Positions 1 to 5,507 of a stretch of 7,868 nt of DNA are shown here, piece by piece. Source of the DNA: an uncultured beta proteobacterium (GTDB lineage: Bacteria; Pseudomonadota; Gammaproteobacteria; Burkholderiales; Burkholderiaceae_B); the NCBI GenBank assembly GCA_903924715.1, contig CAIYCP010000631.1:1-7868 (forward strand), in the 5' to 3' direction. A program made the position numbers and the translations under genes. Numbering within the stretch: position 1 is the first letter of the stretch; the number at the start of each line of letters is the position of its first letter. The notes under the pieces are model-generated. The model saw nothing but the letters and a program-made list of their open reading frames with translations. It had not been told where the DNA came from and did not search any database.

Positions 1-1494
1 CGGCAGGTGCACGAAGCTACCGGTCAAAGAAATGACACCTTTCTCAATCAGCTGTAGCGCCCATTCTTTAAAGATTGGCGTTTCTAAAAATGGAACTGCC
101 ATGCGCCTCAAGCGTTCGAGCGCCACGCCAGGCTCATCGGGATCAGATACATGAAATTTTTTTAATGCTGTTTGAACACGTTCAAAAAGTGCGTTTTGGG
201 CGGGTGTACCAAGCACAACTTCTCGCTGGGCGACTTGCAACTTAACCGCAATGGTCTCATTTAAGCGCTCGCGCAAGAGCATCGCCTCTCTATTCATGGC
301 AATCGCCCAATGATCGAGTTCGACTGGCACCAACGAACTACGCAATAACGACTCAAGCACCTCACCGGCCGACCCTAGGCAAAGCGCACGTAAATTATCA
401 AGCCGTTCAGGCGTTTTGCGCGCACGCACCGGTGGCGAAATATCCAGCACTAACGCACCGGCTAGCGTCACACGTCCGCTGCCATCACGCAAGACCAAAC
501 GATCATGCCAACAAAATGGTAAGGGACGCTCGAGGACGCACTGAGCAAAGACCTCTTGCCCATTGAGCAATTCAGTTTTATCCAGAAAAATAATGCGCGC
601 ACCTACGCGCTCGCAGCCATGGTGTAGCAGCACCCGCTCGCCATCTTTAATTGCACGTTCAACATCGTTCGGTGCTTTCAAGACACAATCAATGCGCTGT
701 GTCTGTATCGTGAGTTGAGGCGCCAACAACCAATCACCACGTTGAACTTGACTCAGCTCAACGCCGGTCAGGACCAAGCCACAACGCTGTCCAAGCTGAG
801 CAACCTCAGAGACCTGGTTTTGCGCATGAATTGACCGCACGCGCGCTTCAAGACCCGAACTGGCGAGTTTGACCCGATCACCTACTTGTACACGGCCGGC
901 GATGACCGCGCCGGTCACTGCCACCCCAATTCCTTTCACAATAAAGACGCGATCAATCGCCAAACGAAAATAGGCACCGCGCTCACGTGGCTGCTCAGCC
1001 GCCAACTCAAAAAGCGCGCGTTTCAATTCTTGAACACCGGTACCTTGGCGCGCAGAGATCACGTGACCCGTGACACGACCAAAGCGCGTCTGCTCAATGT
1101 AGTTCAACACCTCGGCACACACTTGCTCTGCACGCGACACGTCGACCATATCGGCCTTGCTGATTGCAACGGTCAAGCCCGCAACGCCAAGCAAATCCAG
1201 GATTCGTAAATGTTCGCGCGTCTGCGGCATGATGCCGTCATCGGCAGCTACCACCAATAGCCCATGATCCATGCCGACTGCACCGGCGGCCATGGTGTGC
1301 ACAAATTTTTCATGACCTGGGACATCGACAAAACCGATCACGTCATTCGCCCCATTGGGCACATAGGCAAAACCCAGATCAATGGTCATGCCGCGCGCCT
1401 TTTCTTCGGGCAGTCGATCAGCATCGATCCCCGTCAGCGCTTTGATCAGAGAAGTCTTCCCATGATCGATATGCCCTGCCGTACCAATAATCAT
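1..1494 (-). CDS. selB: Selenocysteine-specific elongation factor SelB, 3'-truncated
   Basis: Specialised GTPase that delivers Sec-tRNA(Sec) to in-frame UGA codons followed by a SECIS hairpin. The frame from ATG 1494 stays open for 498 codons to the left edge, without a stop. The N-terminal G domain shows GTAGHIDHGKT (P-loop, 4-14), the GMTIDLGF switch region (about 35-42), DVPGHEKF (57-64) and SKAD (112-115, the NKxD position; E. coli has TKAD). EF-Tu-like domains follow at about 170-340, including RVFIVKGIGVAVTGAVIAG, the usual FTIKGxGTVVTGT element. After about residue 370 come the first winged-helix domains, with LIEKGVISLTGSFVHLP at the cut. By comparison with E. coli SelB (614 residues), about 120-130 residues are missing, including the last winged-helix domains that bind SECIS RNA. 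The match to MIIATAGHVDHGKT of E. coli supports the start. Confidence 0.97.
   Translation of the reverse strand, partial: MIIGTAGHIDHGKTSLIKALTGIDADRLPEEKARGMTIDLGFAYVPNGANDVIGFVDVPGHEKFVHTMAAGAVGMDHGLLVVAADDGIMPQTREHLRILDLLGVAGLTVAISKADMVDVSRAEQVCAEVLNYIEQTRFGRVTGHVISARQGTGVQELKRALFELAAEQPRERGAYFRLAIDRVFIVKGIGVAVTGAVIAGRVQVGDRVKLASSGLEARVRSIHAQNQVSEVAQLGQRCGLVLTGVELSQVQRGDWLLAPQLTIQTQRIDCVLKAPNDVERAIKDGERVLLHHGCERVGARIIFLDKTELLNGQEVFAQCVLERPLPFCWHDRLVLRDGSGRVTLAGALVLDISPPVRARKTPERLDNLRALCLGSAGEVLESLLRSSLVPVELDHWAIAMNREAMLLRERLNETIAVKLQVAQREVVLGTPAQNALFERVQTALKKFHVSDPDEPGVALERLRRMAVPFLETPIFKEWALQLIEKGVISLTGSFVHLP
1491..1494 (-). other. selA stop / selB start overlap (ATGA)
   Basis: The TGA ending selA (1493-1491) overlaps the ATG of selB (1494-1492) as ATGA. 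The bases upstream of the ATG (CAGGTTGTGTCAGTGCG) contain no good ribosome site at a normal distance. Translation of selB therefore probably relies on ribosomes finishing selA and restarting, which would tie the amounts of the two factors together. The overlap is seen directly; the coupling is inferred. Confidence 0.85.
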
Positions 1495-2942
1495 CGCACT
1501 GACACAACCTGACTGGCCGCTGCCAACAGCGCTGTAACAAAAATTTCTTCTTTGTCTTGTGTCAAACAGCGTAGATCTAGCAAGAGCATCTTGTCTGAAA
1601 TACGACCAACAATGGCCGTTGCCGAGGCCCGTAACAAGCGCTCAAGTCGAAGTACATTCTTTTCAGTCAACCGCGTAGTCGGTTCGATCGCCAAGGCCAC
1701 CGAAGGTAAGCGTTCAACGGGTAAAGAACCTGAACCGATCTGCGATTTGACTGGGTGCGTACTCAACAACAATCCACATTGTGTGATTGCGTTTTGGATA
1801 CGAGGCAGCAAGCGCTCGGCTTGGGCTTGCATATCCGCTTGTGGACGCGTCAAGAGTTGCAGAACGGACAACCGTTGCGGCAAAGTATCTGGATTGCGAT
1901 AAAGTCGCAACACCGCTTCAAGGCCTGCAAGCGTGACCTTGCCCACACGCAACACACGCTTAAGCGGATTCTTTTTTATTTTTTGGATCAGCGCACGACG
2001 ACCCACCAAAATACCCGCCTGTGGCCCGCCCAACAGTTTGTCACAACTAAAGGTCACCAGGTCTGCACCCATCTCGATCGCTTGCCGAGGGGTCGGTTCG
2101 CTAGGCAAACCATAACGCGCTAGATCAAGCAAGGTCCCAGAGCCTAAGTCGACCACAAACGGCAGTTGATGCTGGTGCGCGATCTTGGCAAGTTCAACCT
2201 CAGGGACTTCAGCGGTAAACCCTTGCACAACATAATTACTGGTGTGCACTTTCATCAGCAGCGCAGTTTTTACACCAATTACCTCAACAAAATCTTTCGC
2301 ATGCGTGCGATTGGTTGTTCCAACTTCAACGAGCTTTGCGCCCGCACGCTTCATGATATCGGGTATGCGAAAAGCCCCACCGATCTCGATCAACTCACCG
2401 CGCGACACAATCGTCTCTTTTCGGTTTGATAAGGCGTTCAGTAATAAAAACACTGCCGCGGCATTGTTATTGACAACCGTAGCGGCCTCAGCGCCTGTCA
2501 ATTCGCACAGCAACTCTTCGACAAGCTCGTCTCGATCGCCGCGCTTACCCTGTCCTAAATCGTACTCAAGTGCACAGGGCTCAGCCGCCGCACTGGCCAT
2601 AGCCTCAATCACCTCAGGGGGCATCACAGCACGCCCAAGATTGGTATGTAGTACGGTTCCGGTCAGATTTAGTACGCGGCGTAAATTGGGTGTCGCACGC
2701 GTTTTGAGTGTTGCCGCAATCTCGTCAAGCAATGTCTCAAGTTCGGGTGCCGTCACGCGTTTTTGCTCGACCAACGCTTGGCGCAACAGCGACAACGTTG
2801 ACCGAGTGACGCGCAGTACTTCGTCTCGCCCATACTCCTCAAGCCACTCTTGAGCGCGATCTAACAGTAAGATCTTATCGACCGAAGGAAGTTGAGAGAG
2901 CCATTCTGACACGGGCGCACGCGCCACGGTTGGATTGTTCAT
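1491..2942 (-). CDS. selA: L-seryl-tRNA(Sec) selenium transferase (selenocysteine synthase)
   Basis: PLP enzyme that converts Ser-tRNA(Sec) to Sec-tRNA(Sec) with selenophosphate, in the cytoplasm as a large ring-shaped oligomer. The 483 residues are slightly longer than E. coli SelA (463). An N-terminal tRNA-binding segment (LPSVDKILL near 18-27) precedes the aminotransferase-like core: LNLTGTVLHTNLGRA (91-105), VNNNAAAVFLLLNAL (157-171), SRGELIEIGGAFRIPD (180-195), VGTTNRTHAKD (207-217), VHTSNYVVQGFT (232-243) and DLGSGTLLDL (265-274). The PLP lysine should be K302 in SCDKLLGGPQAG; E. coli has Gly where this has Cys300. The SQIGSGSLPVERLPS motif (400-414) is also present. No strong Shine-Dalgarno precedes the ATG at 2942: only AGG overlapping the fdhE TAG, 13 bases away. 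Translation may depend on coupling to fdhE. The last bases overlap selB. Confidence 0.97.
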   Translation of the reverse strand: MNNPTVARAPVSEWLSQLPSVDKILLLDRAQEWLEEYGRDEVLRVTRSTLSLLRQALVEQKRVTAPELETLLDEIAATLKTRATPNLRRVLNLTGTVLHTNLGRAVMPPEVIEAMASAAAEPCALEYDLGQGKRGDRDELVEELLCELTGAEAATVVNNNAAAVFLLLNALSNRKETIVSRGELIEIGGAFRIPDIMKRAGAKLVEVGTTNRTHAKDFVEVIGVKTALLMKVHTSNYVVQGFTAEVPEVELAKIAHQHQLPFVVDLGSGTLLDLARYGLPSEPTPRQAIEMGADLVTFSCDKLLGGPQAGILVGRRALIQKIKKNPLKRVLRVGKVTLAGLEAVLRLYRNPDTLPQRLSVLQLLTRPQADMQAQAERLLPRIQNAITQCGLLLSTHPVKSQIGSGSLPVERLPSVALAIEPTTRLTEKNVLRLERLLRASATAIVGRISDKMLLLDLRCLTQDKEEIFVTALLAAASQVVSVR

Positions 2943-2956
2943 GAAGGTTGACTGAC

Positions 2957-3892
2957 CTATGTGGTGGCGGGAGTTTGACCAACTGTAAAAAATAAATTGC
3001 GGCCGGTTCGAGAAAAGCCTTCTGCGGACAAGGCCAAGTCTAAACTGATTGACGCCAGGTCATCGGCCACGGCATCTAGCGACGGCTCTTTGGCCTGAAA
3101 CATCAACTTCAAATAGCCGCGACACTCTTCACAACACTCGCCCTGCAATGCGCTTTCGCGCGTATCGCCGAGCATCCCAACCTCTTTGGGCGTCTCGCAA
3201 TTCGTACACCGGGCGCGGGGCGCATACCATTCTGAGGCACACAACGAACAAATCATATAACGATGCAAGTCGCGCTCACCGATCCGAACGACGCTGGCCA
3301 CAGGATGTGAGCCGCACACCGGACATAAGCCGCTCTCACCTTTGTGCAGCTCAACAAAGGCAGATACGGACTTTGCCTGAATCGACCATAACAACTGCAA
3401 GGTCGCGCCAATGAAGGGCACTGCATCAGCGGGTAAGGCAGCGTCTTCAGCCGCAAGCAAAGCTTTGGCCTGACGTATTTGATCGGCCAACGCCGTCTGT
3501 TTCACCCGCTCAAGGGCACCACGTACGCCTGGCGCTAAGGTCTGTGCCTCTAGAGCCTCGGCCAACGCTTTAAATACGATCACCCACTGCGCCTCGGGCA
3601 ACCAGGTTGTAATAGAAAATGGGGGCAATTTATGAATAAACGATTCACGTACAACATTTTCGTCAATCGGTTGCGCTTGCACGCGGCTTAAACAATCGAC
3701 TTGCGCCTGCATCAGTTGCGCACAAAATGCTAACCAAGGCGAATCGCTTTGCTGGGCTGCCAGCACCTGCATGCGTGCGGCACGCGCACGAAACATCTCA
3801 CCGGCCTCGACCACCACCAGCAAGGGGGTGTCGTCGTCGGGCATACCTTGAATTTCGCCAGGTTGTATTAGTTTGACCGCTTTAACGCTCAT
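2957..3892 (-). CDS. fdhE: Formate dehydrogenase accessory protein FdhE
   Basis: Cytoplasmic protein required for activity of the respiratory formate dehydrogenases; the E. coli protein binds iron through CxxC motifs and interacts with the catalytic subunit. The 311 residues match the 309 of E. coli FdhE. The N-terminal half (about 1-180) is mostly helical with no obvious motif. The C-terminal half carries four CxxC pairs of rubredoxin or zinc-ribbon type: C190/C193 (CPVCGSHP), C215/C218 (CSLCASEW), C229/C232 (CTNC) and C254/C257 (CEEC). The conserved HRYMICSLCASEWY stretch supports the call. C253 beside the last pair is an extra cysteine. The start at ATG 3892 is backed by a good ribosome site. 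The gene ends with TAG at 2957-2959, 14 bases before selA. Its place between the structural genes and the selenocysteine genes fits a maturation role. Confidence 0.95.
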   Translation of the reverse strand: MSVKAVKLIQPGEIQGMPDDDTPLLVVVEAGEMFRARAARMQVLAAQQSDSPWLAFCAQLMQAQVDCLSRVQAQPIDENVVRESFIHKLPPFSITTWLPEAQWVIVFKALAEALEAQTLAPGVRGALERVKQTALADQIRQAKALLAAEDAALPADAVPFIGATLQLLWSIQAKSVSAFVELHKGESGLCPVCGSHPVASVVRIGERDLHRYMICSLCASEWYAPRARCTNCETPKEVGMLGDTRESALQGECCEECRGYLKLMFQAKEPSLDAVADDLASISLDLALSAEGFSRTGRNLFFTVGQTPATT

Positions 3893-3900
3893 GTTGCTAT

Positions 3901-3907
3901 CTTCCTT
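3901..3907 (-). promoter_or_regulatory. Shine-Dalgarno of fdhE, immediately after the hairpin
   Basis: AAGGAAG on the minus strand lies eight bases before the fdhE ATG and four bases past the end of the 14-bp hairpin. It fixes the start at 3892. With the hairpin formed the site is free. GGAAGA within and next to this site is also complementary to TCTTCC in the 3' arm of the hairpin, so the alternative fold would cover it. Confidence 0.8.
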
Positions 3908-3911
3908 AAAC

Positions 3912-3946
3912 GCACAAGGGGAAGAATATCAGTCTTCCCCTTGTGC
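3912..3946 (-). repeat. Perfect 14-bp inverted repeat (RNA hairpin) between fdnI and fdhE
   Basis: Bases 3912-3925 (GCACAAGGGGAAGA on the plus strand) are perfectly complementary to 3933-3946, with a 7-base loop (3926-3932). Eight of the 14 pairs are G-C, so the transcript should fold strongly. On the coding (minus) strand the stem begins 27 bases after the fdnI stop and ends 19 bases before the fdhE ATG. What follows is GTTTAAGGAAG, not a run of T, so it is not a typical intrinsic terminator; the plus-strand side has no T-run either. Plausible roles are protecting the 3' end of the fdnGHI message after processing, partial attenuation that lowers expression of fdhE-selA-selB, or a protein-binding site. 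The structure is seen directly; the role is inferred. Confidence 0.85.
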
Positions 3947-3973
3947 TGCCTGCTCAACAAACAACCAAACGCG

Positions 3974-4603
3974 TTATTTGCCGCCGGTCACTTCCTTAAA
4001 CCAGCCCGGGTGATGCTTGCGTGCCCAGGCGCGGCTGACCACACCGGTCCACATCGCACCAATCGTGCCCTTGACCCACAGCGCTGCATAAACATGGGTA
4101 ATGATCGTCAAGATCAAGACCCAAGCCGACACCGCGTGCACTAAGGCTGCAACACGGGTCACATCGACTGAAAAGTAATGTGAGAAGTAAGGCCGCCAAA
4201 ACGCCAAGCCCGACACCACCAACAAGATCATGGTCAAGACCATCACCCAGAAAGCGGCTTTTTGCCCACCGTTATAACGACCCACTTCAGGCAAGCGATC
4301 ATGTTTTTTATTTAACACGTCGTCAATCTGACCCAGCCACTTTCGGTCATTCGCCGTGAGAACGTTGTGGTGCCAAAATTTGAAAAAAATCAGCACGAAC
4401 AACACAAACATGGCCGAACCGATAAACGGATGCAGCACCCTAGTCAGTGAACCACCACCAAACAAACCTGACAGAAAGAACATTGATGGGTGAAACATTG
4501 CCAAGCCGCCCAGCGCTGCCAACACAAACAGAATCGCGATCAGCCAATGATTCAAACGCTCTGAGCCCTTGTACCGCACTATTCCTTCTTGTTGATTAGA
4601 CAT
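3974..4603 (-). CDS. fdnI: Formate dehydrogenase-N/O gamma subunit (cytochrome b556, membrane)
   Basis: Membrane di-heme cytochrome b that anchors the enzyme and passes electrons to quinone. The 209 residues match the roughly 210-217 of FdoI/FdnI. Four hydrophobic helices are visible at about 17-37, 55-77, 116-136 and 151-177. His19 (in SERLNHW), His58 (in RVLHPF), His156 (in ALVHAVSAW) and His170 (in IITHVYAALWVKG) sit at the positions of the four heme ligands of E. coli FdnI (18, 57, 155, 169), so both hemes should be present. The conserved C-terminal stretch ALWVKGTIGAMWTGVVSRAW is intact. The ATG at 4603 has an excellent Shine-Dalgarno, AAGGAGA (4610-4616), six bases upstream and overlapping the fdnH stop codon. 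An upstream ATG at 4610 meets a stop after four codons and is not a start. The next gene, fdhE, is separated by 81 bases that hold a strong hairpin. Confidence 0.97.
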   Translation of the reverse strand: MSNQQEGIVRYKGSERLNHWLIAILFVLAALGGLAMFHPSMFFLSGLFGGGSLTRVLHPFIGSAMFVLFVLIFFKFWHHNVLTANDRKWLGQIDDVLNKKHDRLPEVGRYNGGQKAAFWVMVLTMILLVVSGLAFWRPYFSHYFSVDVTRVAALVHAVSAWVLILTIITHVYAALWVKGTIGAMWTGVVSRAWARKHHPGWFKEVTGGK

Positions 4604-4614
4604 GGTTCATCTCC

Positions 4615-5496
4615 TTAAGACTTTTTCGAGTCATCATGATCTTCATCGACCGTATCCGGGCCCTTGATCGCGTAGTGAATCACGCCAGCAAACACGGTTG
4701 CCGCCATGGTCAACAACGCAATCGGTTTCATGATGCCTTTCCAGAGCCCAACCGTTGACGAGATCTTTGGATCAGCCGGCAAGCCGTTGTAAGCGGTTGG
4801 CTTGTCGCCATGCGGCAGCACATACATCACGTGCGTGCCACCCACACCTTGCGGGTTATACAAAGACGCCTTGTCATAGCCGCGACCGTTCAAATCTTTG
4901 ATCCGTTCGTTGGCGTATTTGATACGGTCATCTTTCGGGCCAAAGGTCAAAGCTTGAGTTGGGCAGGCTTTCACGCAGGCTGGTTCATTGCCAACCGATA
5001 CGCGATCCGAACACAAGGTGCACTTGGTGGCCTTGTTAGTCGTTTGCGAAATCTTTGGCACATCGAACGGGCAACCTGCGACGCAATAGCCGCAACCAAT
5101 ACATTTGTCAGAGTTGAAATCGACAATACCATTGTCGAGCTTGACAATCGCACCTGGGCTCGGGCACGCCTTCAGGCAGCCTGGATCTTCGCAATGCATA
5201 CAGCCGTCTTTGCGAATCAACCAGTCGATACCGCCTTGGGCGTTTTCGATTTCGTTAAACTTCATGACCGTCCAGGCATTCGCACCGAGCTCAACCGGAT
5301 TGTTATACGTGCCATCGGTGTCACCGACAGCAGGACGGGTTTCGTTCCACTCCATACACGCAACCTGACAGGCCTTGCAGCCAATGCAGCTCGAAATATC
5401 GATCAGCTTGGCGACATGAACTGTCTTGGCCGCCGCAGCGGGTGGAGTCATGGTCGTAGCAGACTGGGCGACGACGTGAAGTGCTTGAGTTGCCAT
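4615..5496 (-). CDS. fdnH: Formate dehydrogenase-N/O beta (iron-sulfur) subunit
   Basis: Electron-transfer subunit carrying electrons from the alpha subunit to the membrane cytochrome b; also named fdoH or fdxH. The 293 residues are close to the family's usual 290-300. Sixteen cysteines lie in four groups that should hold four [4Fe-4S] clusters: C37/40/43/47 (CIGCKACQVAC), C99/102/107/111, C132/135/138/142 (CIGCGYCVAGC) and C159/162/174/178. A single hydrophobic helix at about 254-277 would anchor the C-terminus, followed by an acidic and lysine-rich tail. The ATG at 5496 is preceded by AAGGGGA (5503-5509) six bases upstream; this Shine-Dalgarno overlaps the TAA of fdnG, suggesting translational coupling. 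The N-terminus MATQALHVVAQSATTMTPP is not a signal peptide, and the protein probably travels out with the Tat-exported alpha subunit, as known for the E. coli enzyme. Confidence 0.97.
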   Translation of the reverse strand: MATQALHVVAQSATTMTPPAAAAKTVHVAKLIDISSCIGCKACQVACMEWNETRPAVGDTDGTYNNPVELGANAWTVMKFNEIENAQGGIDWLIRKDGCMHCEDPGCLKACPSPGAIVKLDNGIVDFNSDKCIGCGYCVAGCPFDVPKISQTTNKATKCTLCSDRVSVGNEPACVKACPTQALTFGPKDDRIKYANERIKDLNGRGYDKASLYNPQGVGGTHVMYVLPHGDKPTAYNGLPADPKISSTVGLWKGIMKPIALLTMAATVFAGVIHYAIKGPDTVDEDHDDSKKS

Positions 5497-5507
5497 GTCG
5501 TATCCCC

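Noticed and set aside
1150..1161. SKAD in SelB as a defective G4 motif
   Set aside because: E. coli SelB has TKAD at the same place, so departure from NKxD is normal in this family and does not suggest loss of function.
886..1512. Two plus-strand open frames (886-1209 and 1264-1512)
   Set aside because: Both are antisense to the selB G domain and domain II, whose motifs read cleanly on the minus strand.
2242..2853. Plus-strand open frame of 203 codons opposite selA
   Set aside because: Serine- and arginine-rich low-complexity translation, antisense to highly conserved SelA core motifs; a shadow frame.
3911..3946. Intrinsic (Rho-independent) terminator between fdnI and fdhE
   Set aside because: The stem is strong, but neither strand has a T-run after it; the minus strand continues GTTTAAGG. 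Kept as a hairpin of unknown role.
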